Both the position numbers and the translations under genes were made by a program. The notes beneath the pieces are model-generated. The model searched no databases and was not told the DNA's origin. It saw only the letters and a list, made by a program, of their open reading frames with translations. A stretch of DNA of 64,000 nucleotides from Bacteroidales bacterium (GTDB lineage: Bacteria > Bacteroidota > Bacteroidia > Bacteroidales > UBA932), in NCBI GenBank assembly GCA_022653675.1, contig JALCST010000001.1, positions 124,001-188,000 of the forward strand. Reading direction: 5' to 3'. Numbering within the stretch: the stretch's first letter is position 1; every line of letters starts with the position of its first letter. Shown here piece by piece: positions 8,522-16,638 of this stretch.

Positions 8522-9448
8522 ATGTTGTTCATACCTCTGCAGACAATGCCGACTTCGGTTCCTGTTCAAACGCCTTCCGATTCGGCCGTAGTCGGAAAAA
8601 TCACTGAGAAGGTCAATGAAATCGCCGCTATGAATCCTTCTAACGCCTTGAAGACCGTCGGCAACGATCTCATAAGATTCGGGTTTAAGGTCCTTCTTGC
8701 GATCTTGATCTACATCATTGGAGCATGGCTGATAAAAAAAATCAAGAAGATGCTCGTCAAGTTGTTTTCCAGGAAAAATTCGGAAAAATCACTTGCGAGC
8801 TTTATCACCAGTCTTGTCTCTTTTCTTCTTACCGTACTTTTGATCATAGTCGTCATAAGCGTTCTTGGAATAGATACAACCTCCTTTGCGGCCGTACTCG
8901 CTTCCCTCGGCCTTGCCATAGGCATGGCGATGAGCGGAACGCTCCAGAATTTCGCCGGTGGCGTGATGATACTTACGTTCAAGCCTTTCAAGGTTGGGGA
9001 TTTCATAGAGGTACAGGGTTATACGGGGACGGTCTCCAAAATAGAGATTACCCAGACCACACTGATCACCCCCGACAACAGGGATGTTATAATACCTAAC
9101 GGTACACTGCAGAATGGGAATGTCAACAACTACTCGAAGACCAATCTGATGCGGGCGGAATGGAATGTTGCGATCTCGTATGGGGACGATTTCGACGTGG
9201 CACAAAAATGCATCCTCGACATGCTCGGCAAGAAGGAGTGGATACTTCACATGCCGGAGGTGCCCGAAGAACCCTATGTGGTCATAAGCGAGCTCGGCGA
9301 CAACGGAGTCATACTTCTTGTCCGTTGCTGGACGACGATTGACAATTATTGGATACAGAAATTCCGGTTTTACGAGGACCTGTACCGTGAATTGCCAAAG
9401 CATGGCATAAGCTTCCCGTTCCCTCAGGTTCAGGTTCACTCGGAATAA
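8522..9448 (+). CDS. Small-conductance mechanosensitive channel (MscS family)
   Basis: MscS channels open under membrane tension to release solutes after hypo-osmotic shock. Three transmembrane segments lie at about residues 48-68, 90-115 and 118-145. The third is the pore helix, with the Gly/Ala-rich LASLGLAIGMAMSGTLQNFAGGVMIL. A beta domain follows, beginning FKPFKVGDFIEVQGYTGTVSKIEI with the NRDVIIPNGTLQNGNVNNYS motif. 308 residues is a standard short MscS. It starts one base after the lpxB stop, so it closes the surE-lpxB-mscS operon. Confidence 0.93.
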   Translation: MLFIPLQTMPTSVPVQTPSDSAVVGKITEKVNEIAAMNPSNALKTVGNDLIRFGFKVLLAILIYIIGAWLIKKIKKMLVKLFSRKNSEKSLASFITSLVSFLLTVLLIIVVISVLGIDTTSFAAVLASLGLAIGMAMSGTLQNFAGGVMILTFKPFKVGDFIEVQGYTGTVSKIEITQTTLITPDNRDVIIPNGTLQNGNVNNYSKTNLMRAEWNVAISYGDDFDVAQKCILDMLGKKEWILHMPEVPEEPYVVISELGDNGVILLVRCWTTIDNYWIQKFRFYEDLYRELPKHGISFPFPQVQVHSE

Positions 9449-9456
9449 AAAAAACA

Positions 9457-9464
9457 TATCTTTG
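9457..9464 (+). promoter_or_regulatory. Promoter of the sensor-trkH-helicase run
   Basis: TATCTTTG (full -7 match) starts 9 bases after the mscS stop. It lies so close to the ATG at 9470 that this ATG would fall at about the transcription start. This is the reason for placing the next gene's start at 9485. Confidence 0.65.
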
Positions 9465-9484
9465 CAGTCATGGAAGGGAAATCA

Positions 9485-10279
9485 ATGGGCATCAAGAGGC
9501 GCATTTCGCTCGGCTTCGTCGTAATCGGGCTGGTACTCTTCTTTTCGAGCCTTATTGCCATCTTCGAATACAGCAGGATGAGCAATTACGTATCGCGGCT
9601 GATAGATGATAACATCAGCAGCATCAATATTTCGCGCGACCTTATCGGAATTTGCGACGAGTACAATTCCCGTATTGTAACTGCAATAAGTTCAGTCAAC
9701 CAAGAGGATGTGCCTGACCTTACATCGAAAGGAGTCTTCGAATCCAAGCTCAATGAGGTCAGGGATCTGTTGAAAGGAGAACCTTCCAAGGAATATTGTG
9801 ACAGCGTAAAATACATTTATGCTGCATATATGCAGGTGGTATCCGAAGCAGAAACCGTGTGGGAAAGTTCTCCCGAGCAGCATAAGAACTGGTATTTTGA
9901 CCGCGTTAAACCTTATTACGAAAAGCTCAATGCCTCTCTCCTGAATTTGAACGGAATTTGCCAGAAAGCCCTTACTCGCAATTCTGAGGAGATGCAGGAA
10001 AGCTTCTATAGAAGTATCATGCCGGGTATCGTAGCGGTGGCTGCAGGCATAATAATCGTATTCCTGTTCAATTATTTCATGAATTATTACGTACTGAATC
10101 CTGTAATAAGAATGGGCCGGGGCGTATACGAGTACAACAAGTATCATAAGGATTTCGAACTAAAATTTCATAACAGCGACGAAATAAGCGATCTTTACGA
10201 TTCCATAAAAGAACTTATGGAGAGCAAGAGGAACGGTTCCGGCGGCTCTGACAGTGGACTGTCCGATAGCGGAGTATGA
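9485..10279 (+). CDS. Orphan four-helix-bundle/HAMP-like membrane sensor without an output domain
   Basis: I recognise the architecture but no named family. There is a transmembrane helix at about residues 8-30, a periplasmic helical region of about 150 residues resembling the 4HB ligand-binding domain of chemoreceptors, a second helix at about 180-202 (IVAVAAGIIIVFLFNYFMNYY), then a HAMP-like segment (VLNPVIRMGRGVYEYNKYHK). It ends with a short Ser/Gly-rich tail, with no kinase, cyclase or methyl-accepting domain. ATG 9485 is preferred to 9470 because GAAGGGA precedes it and 9470 lies on the promoter. Its stop overlaps trkH (ATGA at 10276-10279), so a role in sensing for, or modulating, TrkH is a reasonable but unproven inference. 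Confidence 0.6.
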   Translation: MGIKRRISLGFVVIGLVLFFSSLIAIFEYSRMSNYVSRLIDDNISSINISRDLIGICDEYNSRIVTAISSVNQEDVPDLTSKGVFESKLNEVRDLLKGEPSKEYCDSVKYIYAAYMQVVSEAETVWESSPEQHKNWYFDRVKPYYEKLNASLLNLNGICQKALTRNSEEMQESFYRSIMPGIVAVAAGIIIVFLFNYFMNYYVLNPVIRMGRGVYEYNKYHKDFELKFHNSDEISDLYDSIKELMESKRNGSGGSDSGLSDSGV

Positions 10280-11721
10280 ATGTAAGGGTAATTTCGAAAA
10301 ATGTTGGTATCTCATTGATGCTTAACGGTAGTGTAATGGCTTTATGTGCCCTTTACGCTGCGTTCAACAACTTCGACACATCCTTCTCCCCCCTTTTGCT
10401 AGGGGCCATAATCTCAGCTCTCGTCGGATGTTTTCCACTAATATTCGTTAAGGAGACATCGCCTATCAAACTTGACGAAGGGTTCCTGATCATAGTACTT
10501 TCATGGTTTCTTTGCTGCATATTCGGAATGATTCCGTATGTTTTATGGGGAGGTGAGTTCAATCTTGTCAATGCCTGGTTCGAAAGCACTTCGGGATACA
10601 CAACTACAGGTGCTTCCATCCTGACCGACGTAGAGTCCCTTCCACGTGGACTGCTTCTTTGGCGTTCCAGTACCCAGTTCCTTGGCGGTATCGGGATCGT
10701 CGTGTTCATGCTTTTGATACTTCCTTCGATAGAGCAACATCGTTCCCGTATTTCCGGGATGGAAATTTCCGATCTGACGAGGGGGGATTACCGTAAGCGG
10801 ACTTTCAGTATCATCAAGATAAGAGTTTCAGTTTACATAGGCCTTATCATCCTCGAATGGATTGCATTGATGATAGCTGGGATGCCGGCCTTCGACGCCA
10901 TAAACATATCGTTTACTACCATTGCGACAGGTGGCTTTACCATAAAAAACAGTTCCATCGCTTCTTACAATTCCTTCCCGATCGAGTGCATTGTTGCCAT
11001 ATTCATGGTTTTATCCGCTCTTCACTTTGGACTGATTTACTATTCGGTAGTAAACCGTTCCACGAAACTGTTCAAGTCCGCTCCGACCAAACTCTTTTTT
11101 AAGGGTTTTACTACCGTCGGCTTACTGATCACTTTGAATCTGTTGTTCACTGGCCAGGAGACCAACGTATGGCATGCTCTACGGGTTTCATTCTTCCAGA
11201 CCATTTCCGCAGCATCTTGCACCGGATTCGGTGTTGCCGATGCTTCCAAATGGCCGATGTTCTCTATTATACTTTTGATGTTGATGGGAATACAGGGAGG
11301 TTGCACAGGCAGTACTACCGGCGGTATCAAAACCGACCGTGTCGCCATATTCTTTTCTTCATTACGTGCTCAAATGGTAAGGTACATGCACCCTGATGCA
11401 GTCGTACCGGTCAAAGTAGGTAAGAGTGCTATAAAGGAGGATGTGGTTTCAATGGTAAATACGTTTATTATTTTTTACCTGCTAATATTGGTTGTTTGTG
11501 CGCTAATATATTGCGCGACCGGGATGCCGGCGATAGATGCATTTTCGACTTCTGTATCCTGCATCGGAGGTGTTGGATCGGCTTTCGGTGCAGAAGGACC
11601 AATGGGTAATAATTCACAGGTTCCCCTTTTGTCGAAATTCATCATGCCTTTCGAAATGTTGATAGGACGTCTCGAGCTGTTTCCGTTCTTTGCTATCTTC
11701 TACATTAGAAACAAGCGCTGA
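10276..11721 (+). CDS. trkH: TrkH-family potassium uptake protein
   Basis: TrkH is the membrane pore subunit of Trk/Ktr potassium uptake. The four pore-loop glycine signatures are visible: STSGYTTTGAS, TTIATGGFT, SAASCTGFGVAD and SVSCIGGVGSAFG. About ten hydrophobic helices surround them, and LMLMGIQGGCTGSTTGGIKTDRV is the family's internal signature. The 481 residues are of normal length. No trkA (the RCK gating subunit usually adjacent) is in the window. Instead the gene is translationally coupled to the orphan sensor upstream and shares TGATG with the helicase gene downstream. Confidence 0.93.
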   Translation: MNVRVISKNVGISLMLNGSVMALCALYAAFNNFDTSFSPLLLGAIISALVGCFPLIFVKETSPIKLDEGFLIIVLSWFLCCIFGMIPYVLWGGEFNLVNAWFESTSGYTTTGASILTDVESLPRGLLLWRSSTQFLGGIGIVVFMLLILPSIEQHRSRISGMEISDLTRGDYRKRTFSIIKIRVSVYIGLIILEWIALMIAGMPAFDAINISFTTIATGGFTIKNSSIASYNSFPIECIVAIFMVLSALHFGLIYYSVVNRSTKLFKSAPTKLFFKGFTTVGLLITLNLLFTGQETNVWHALRVSFFQTISAASCTGFGVADASKWPMFSIILLMLMGIQGGCTGSTTGGIKTDRVAIFFSSLRAQMVRYMHPDAVVPVKVGKSAIKEDVVSMVNTFIIFYLLILVVCALIYCATGMPAIDAFSTSVSCIGGVGSAFGAEGPMGNNSQVPLLSKFIMPFEMLIGRLELFPFFAIFYIRNKR

Positions 11722-13151
11722 TGATGAACGGTGTCTTTATCCTAAACTCGGTGCATGAAAATTTCGGTATGGAACCGACCCCTTGCCAGGAAAGACTTTT
11801 TTCCGCATTATCGTCTTTCGTATCACAAGACATGGGCAGGATAATGATAGTAAACGGTTATGCCGGCACGGGAAAGACTACGGCCATTTCGGCTTTCGTT
11901 GATGCTTTGACCGAAGCTTCGGTCCATGTTGTGCTTCTCGCCCCAACCGGTCGCTCGGCAAAGGTCCTGACCAAATATTCGGGGAAAAGAGCCTATACGA
12001 TACACAAGTTCATATATCGCCAGAAATCCATGTTGACTGGTATCGGAGAATTCGATTTGAATATCAACAAATTGAGTAATGCAATTTTTTTTGTCGATGA
12101 AAGTTCGCTTATTACCAACTCTTCTCCCGAAGGTTCGATGTTCGGCTCTGGAAACCTTATAGACGATCTTGTCCGTTATGTTTTCTCCGGTCCGGGGTGT
12201 AAGCTCATACTGGTTGGGGATAATGCTCAGCTGCCTCCCGTTGGGCTTGATAACAGCCCGGCCATGAACGTGTCACTCATGCGGTCGTGCTATGGCGAAG
12301 TTTTCAGTTCCGTCCTTACCACTGTTGTGCGGCAGACCAGGGAATCGGGAATCCTGTTCAATGCCACGCTTCTTCGCAAGGCTATAGAATCGGGTGAACC
12401 ATCGCTGCCGAAATTCAGGACCAAGGGCTTTAATGATTTCGAACAGATATCGGGAAACGAACTTATAGAAAAAATTTCCGATGCCTATCATAAATACGGC
12501 ATCGACGATACTGTCGTATTGTGTCGTTCCAACAAAAGAGCGAACCGTTACAATTACGGGATACGATCTACTGTTCTGTTCAGCGACGAGCAGCTTTGCG
12601 TGGGAGACAAGGTAATGGTAGTCAAAAACTGCTACCAGTTCCTGGAAAAAGTTGAGGAATTGGATTTCATTGCAAACGGTGACATAGCGGAAGTTGAACA
12701 TATCAGCCGTTACGAAGAGCGCTACGGCCTTCATTTCGCCGAAGCGGTGCTCTCTTTCCCGGATTATGGTGATGTGGAAATAACTGCTAAAATAATACTG
12801 GATACCCTTTCTTCCGAAACGGCTTCGCTTTCCAGGGAACAGAGCGAAGCGCTGTACCAGGGTGTCGATGCAGATCATTCAGATATAAAATCGAAACGGA
12901 AACGGTATTCCGCAGTCAGGGAGGATCATTATTTCAATGCACTCCAATTGAAGTACGCTGCGGCGATAACATGTCATAAATCGCAGGGAGGACAGTGGAG
13001 ATGTGTCTTCATAGATAACTCTTTTTATGGAGATTTTACCCTTGACGATATGAAATGGCTGTATACGGCGATAACCAGGGGCGTCGAAAAAGTGTATCTC
13101 GTAAATTATCCACGGCGTTTTTTCGAAGAGGGAAGTATTCTAGATGAATAG
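11721..13151 (+). CDS. RecD-like ATP-dependent DNA helicase (AAA_30 / UvrD_C_2)
   Basis: This superfamily 1B helicase resembles the core of RecD2 and the Dda-type helicases. Walker A is NGYAGTGKTTA (residues ~44-54), Walker B IFFVDESSLI, motif III LILVGDNAQLPPVG. The C-terminal UvrD-like motifs are YAAAITCHKSQGGQWRCVFID (motif V) and WLYTAITRGVEKVYLV (motif VI). At 476 residues it lacks the long N-terminal region of RecD2. Bacteroidetes often place this gene among housekeeping genes; a DNA repair or replication role is inferred. The start codon overlaps the trkH stop; an ATG one codon later is equally possible. Confidence 0.88.
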   Translation: MMNGVFILNSVHENFGMEPTPCQERLFSALSSFVSQDMGRIMIVNGYAGTGKTTAISAFVDALTEASVHVVLLAPTGRSAKVLTKYSGKRAYTIHKFIYRQKSMLTGIGEFDLNINKLSNAIFFVDESSLITNSSPEGSMFGSGNLIDDLVRYVFSGPGCKLILVGDNAQLPPVGLDNSPAMNVSLMRSCYGEVFSSVLTTVVRQTRESGILFNATLLRKAIESGEPSLPKFRTKGFNDFEQISGNELIEKISDAYHKYGIDDTVVLCRSNKRANRYNYGIRSTVLFSDEQLCVGDKVMVVKNCYQFLEKVEELDFIANGDIAEVEHISRYEERYGLHFAEAVLSFPDYGDVEITAKIILDTLSSETASLSREQSEALYQGVDADHSDIKSKRKRYSAVREDHYFNALQLKYAAAITCHKSQGGQWRCVFIDNSFYGDFTLDDMKWLYTAITRGVEKVYLVNYPRRFFEEGSILDE

Positions 13152-13175
13152 TGAAACTATTAACAGTCAAATGAT

Positions 13176-15341
13176 ATGAATAAATTAATTGAAGTATTGG
13201 TCCCTGTTTATGCATTGTCTCTGGTCTTATCTGCAGGAGCTTCCGCCCAAGTAATGTTGCCTTCTTCGCTTCTTGTCAAAGGAAACTTGCCTGATCACGT
13301 GATCGAACCGATTCCTTATCCAGTCCGCTTTACGGATGAAAACCATCTTCTCCTTTATGATCCTTCTGACAAGACGGAAAAAATTTACGATTTCAAGAAA
13401 GAAGAATATACGGAGACGAAGGCAGTGGGCAAGAAGAGTTACGAACCGGAAATCCACTTCAAGGCAGATGCGTTCGGAGTTTCGAAATATGACGGCAAAA
13501 TAGAGAATTCAGTCAACGCATATTATTCACCGGATCACCGGAGAGTGGCTTTCGTGAGAGATAATGATCTGTATGTTAAAGATTTATCTTCAGGTGAAGA
13601 AGAACGCCTCACTTTCGATGGAACCGATTTAATAAAGAACGGCTATTCGTCATGGGTATATAACGAGGAAATAATAGGACGTCCTACTGCATACAAGGCA
13701 TTTTGGTGGTCCCCCGACAGCAAGTCTATTGCGTTTTTCAGGACCGACGACAGCAAGGTCAATGCGTTCATGACGTATGATTCGCGAGGCCACTTCGGGA
13801 AGTGGGTGGAATGGAGGTATACCCAGGCTGGTGATACGAATTCCGATGTCCGTCTTGGAATAGTGTCGGTCGACGATGTTTTTGCTACCGGTGAAAAACC
13901 GTCCGTTGTCTGGGCCGAACTGGATGAGAAGCAGGACCACTACATAGGAACTCCGTTTTGGTCTCCGGATTCGAGGAGACTTCTTGCGACCTGGATGAAC
14001 CGCGACCAGAATCATTTCGAGATACTTTCCGTTTCCCCTTACGACGGGACCGCAGGCCTGGTCTACAGCGAGGACCAGAAAACCTGGATAGACTGGCCGG
14101 AAGGAATCGCTTTCACGGCCGACGGCTTTTACATAATCCGGGACTTTTCGTTGTACGAGCAGATATATTACGTTCCATATAGTGCTCAAGGCTATTATGG
14201 AAGTTATCGGCAGATTACTGAAGGGCCGAATTGGGGTATAAAGCTGGTCAAGATAGATTCAAAATACCTTTATTATACCGCACGCCGCGATTTTACAACT
14301 GTCAATCAGCTTTACCGTGTGAATTTGCGGGGTAGCCAAAAGAAAACAGAGTGCCTTTCCCTTACCGATTATGATTTTACCAATGTGGTCGTTTCTCCTA
14401 AGGGGACGAAATTCGCTGCACGTTATTCCAATGTAAGTACTCCTGCCAAGGTGGTGGCAATGTCCATCGAAAAGGATGCGAATACCTGGCTCATCGCCGA
14501 CAGTCGCGGGAGCAAGTTCTTCGATTACAAGATCGCAACCGGAGAGATAATGCATTATTCCACATCCGACGGGTTGCGCATTCCAGCCAAAGTCATCTGG
14601 CCTTTCAATATGGACAAGACGAAGAAATATCCGGTGATAGTCGAGATTTATGGGGGTCCGGGATATACAGAAGTCATGGATGACTGGAGCAGGCCTTCTT
14701 TTAACAATCAGTGGTGGGCTCAGAACGGAGTAATCCAAATATGGCTAGACAACCGTGCTTCAGGTCATTTGGGTAAAAAAAGTATAAATCAGATTTACAG
14801 GCAACTTACACATTACGAATTGAGGGATTTCTGCGATGCCATGAAGTGGTTCGAGCAAAATTTTTCTTGTATAGATCCTGCCAAGGTTGGCATCGAAGGA
14901 TTTTCCTACGGAGGTACCATGACGGTTTTGGCGGTGACCCGTGGCAACGAATATTTTAAATATGGAATTGCAGGTGCCGGAGTATACGACTGGAGTCTTT
15001 ACGACAGCCATTATACCGAACGTTATATGGATACCCCTCAGGACAATCCGGACGGATATGCGAAGAATGCGGTTTTGAACAATCTCGATTCCTACATAGG
15101 GGATGACAGCAACATGCTTTTCCTGTCGCACGGGACTTTGGATGATAACGTGCACTTCCAGAATACCTTGCAACTCGTAAGAGCACTGCAGGAGAAGGGA
15201 AAGAAATTCAAAATGATGGTTTATCCGGAGGGCTATCACGGATACAAAGGCGACCAACACCGCTTCTGGGAACGCGACAACATGGAATTCTGGTACAAGT
15301 ACCTTCTCGGGAAGCCGCTTCCTACCGAACTCGATTACTAG
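13176..15341 (+). CDS. Secreted dipeptidyl peptidase IV (S9 family)
   Basis: DPP IV removes N-terminal X-Pro/X-Ala dipeptides from peptides in the periplasm. An N-terminal signal peptide ends near residue 25 (SAGASAQ). Next comes a beta-propeller, which contains WVYNEEIIGRP, the double-Glu motif that binds the substrate amino terminus and marks DPP IV rather than other S9 enzymes. The alpha/beta-hydrolase domain contains YGGPGY, the nucleophile Ser in GFSYGGT, Asp in GTLDDNVH and His in YPEGYHGYKG. At 721 residues it is full length. It starts 24 bases after the helicase stop and its end overlaps the convergent methyltransferase by 20 bases. Confidence 0.93.
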   Translation: MNKLIEVLVPVYALSLVLSAGASAQVMLPSSLLVKGNLPDHVIEPIPYPVRFTDENHLLLYDPSDKTEKIYDFKKEEYTETKAVGKKSYEPEIHFKADAFGVSKYDGKIENSVNAYYSPDHRRVAFVRDNDLYVKDLSSGEEERLTFDGTDLIKNGYSSWVYNEEIIGRPTAYKAFWWSPDSKSIAFFRTDDSKVNAFMTYDSRGHFGKWVEWRYTQAGDTNSDVRLGIVSVDDVFATGEKPSVVWAELDEKQDHYIGTPFWSPDSRRLLATWMNRDQNHFEILSVSPYDGTAGLVYSEDQKTWIDWPEGIAFTADGFYIIRDFSLYEQIYYVPYSAQGYYGSYRQITEGPNWGIKLVKIDSKYLYYTARRDFTTVNQLYRVNLRGSQKKTECLSLTDYDFTNVVVSPKGTKFAARYSNVSTPAKVVAMSIEKDANTWLIADSRGSKFFDYKIATGEIMHYSTSDGLRIPAKVIWPFNMDKTKKYPVIVEIYGGPGYTEVMDDWSRPSFNNQWWAQNGVIQIWLDNRASGHLGKKSINQIYRQLTHYELRDFCDAMKWFEQNFSCIDPAKVGIEGFSYGGTMTVLAVTRGNEYFKYGIAGAGVYDWSLYDSHYTERYMDTPQDNPDGYAKNAVLNNLDSYIGDDSNMLFLSHGTLDDNVHFQNTLQLVRALQEKGKKFKMMVYPEGYHGYKGDQHRFWERDNMEFWYKYLLGKPLPTELDY

Positions 15342-16587
15342 TTTTCCCACCGTTTTTCAGGGATTCGGCGATTATCATGATGTTTTTTGAAGCGCAGGAA
15401 CATGCGAAAACATGGATGTCTGCGCTTTCTTTTGTTCCGAGTCTCTTTCTGAGCGACTCGGCAGTAACGGGAAAGTTCATTGCCGACACTGATGCAAATG
15501 GATATCTTGACTTAAAATCCAGCAAGTTGCCTTTATTGAAATAAAGTACTTCTTTAATCGAAAACATCTTGCCTGGAAATCCCCATTCAGCTTTTTTGCC
15601 AACGTAAAGGTGCGTACTGGGATCTATTTTCTTCAGTCCGAACTTTGTGCATGGCAGCTTGAAAAATCCGGCTTTCAGAACTGCTTTCCCAGGCAGGAAC
15701 AACATCATTGCGTTGCATTGGCCCATTAATTCCTCGGGGGAATCGACATATTCCGCATTGGATTCATTTTCCTCCGAAAAGGTCGATCCGATCGTGTACC
15801 TTACGCTGAAATCCTTTTCATTGAGATCGGTGGCAAATATTACAGGTTCGGCCGCGAAATTTTTTTCCAGCATGAAAAGCACCTCCTTGCATTCATTTCC
15901 CACCGAAAGGGAATGTATTTCGCTGCACATCGGGAATGTCCTGTGGATGAAGCTTATATCTATCATGGGGGAAGCCTTTACTAAAACTCTTTCAGAAATG
16001 TCAAGTAGTTCTCCGGCCATGGGAATGATATCTGGAGAGCAGTCGGAAAGGGCATACTTGCGATGGTCGTTAGCATCCCTTCTTGAAGGATCGACAAATA
16101 TGAGCTCAGGGTTGGCACTGTATGATGACAATATACCTTTTACTTTGCCAATTGATTCGCAATCAGCATTGATAACAACTATGTTATCGGCTTTGAGAGC
16201 TTTGAAATTATGCTTTGCAGCCTCGAAAGTATCCTTATCCCTTTCGAGATACAGGATCTTGCCTGCATCCATTCCAAGAAAATAGGAATCCACTCCGAGT
16301 CCTCCCGTCAGGTCGCACACGCAACAGCCGCGATAGGGAATGAACCTCCGTTTGTAGCGGGCAGTAGCTTCGGATGAACATTGTTCTACCGAGATGCGTC
16401 CCGGATATGTTATGTCGGGTTCAGCATAGAATGAAGGTATTTTGTCTTTGGCTTTTTTTCTCGCCTCTATGATCGTGGCGGCTTTTTTTATGTCTATCCC
16501 GTTCCCGTCTTTTGGGACCGAAAGCAGCATTTTTTGTATGTCGTCATTCTCGTGTGCGAGTATGAACTCTTGTAGAGCGGAATCCAT
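15322..16587 (-). CDS. Class I SAM-dependent methyltransferase with THUMP-like C-terminal domain
   Basis: This is a Bacteroidetes-type protein of about 400 residues that pairs a helical N-terminal part with a Rossmann methyltransferase and a C-terminal THUMP-like RNA-binding domain. Motif I VCDLTGGLGVDSYFLG (around residue 92), the acidic post-I YLERD, and motif IV-like FVDPSRRD are visible. The C-terminal domain runs from about residue 330 to the end. The substrate is unknown; an RNA nucleotide is plausible from the THUMP-like part. The ATG lies only 4 bases after a TAACTTTG box on the minus strand, so the transcript may be leaderless, unless Met20 is the true start. Confidence 0.8.
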   Translation of the reverse strand: MDSALQEFILAHENDDIQKMLLSVPKDGNGIDIKKAATIIEARKKAKDKIPSFYAEPDITYPGRISVEQCSSEATARYKRRFIPYRGCCVCDLTGGLGVDSYFLGMDAGKILYLERDKDTFEAAKHNFKALKADNIVVINADCESIGKVKGILSSYSANPELIFVDPSRRDANDHRKYALSDCSPDIIPMAGELLDISERVLVKASPMIDISFIHRTFPMCSEIHSLSVGNECKEVLFMLEKNFAAEPVIFATDLNEKDFSVRYTIGSTFSEENESNAEYVDSPEELMGQCNAMMLFLPGKAVLKAGFFKLPCTKFGLKKIDPSTHLYVGKKAEWGFPGKMFSIKEVLYFNKGNLLDFKSRYPFASVSAMNFPVTAESLRKRLGTKESADIHVFACSCASKNIMIIAESLKNGGKTSNRVR

Positions 16588-16591
16588 AAAA

Positions 16592-16599
16592 CAAAGTTA
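16592..16599 (-). promoter_or_regulatory. Methyltransferase promoter
   Basis: TAACTTTG on the minus strand matches the -7 element and ends 4 bases before the methyltransferase ATG. It is divergent from the phosphohexomutase promoter 12 bases away. Confidence 0.55.
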
Positions 16600-16611
16600 T
16601 GGAAAAAAAGC

Positions 16612-16619
16612 TACCTTTG
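16612..16619 (+). promoter_or_regulatory. Phosphohexomutase promoter
   Basis: TACCTTTG matches the -7 element and lies 19 bases upstream of the ATG at 16639. No clear -33 element is seen. Confidence 0.6.
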
Positions 16620-16638
16620 AAGACTAATCGTAATTGAC

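Noticed and set aside
10276-15341. Possible defence or mobile island (orphan sensor, helicase, peptidase)
   Set aside because: All genes have housekeeping relatives in Bacteroidetes, there are no integrase, transposase or repeat boundaries, and base composition looks like the surroundings.
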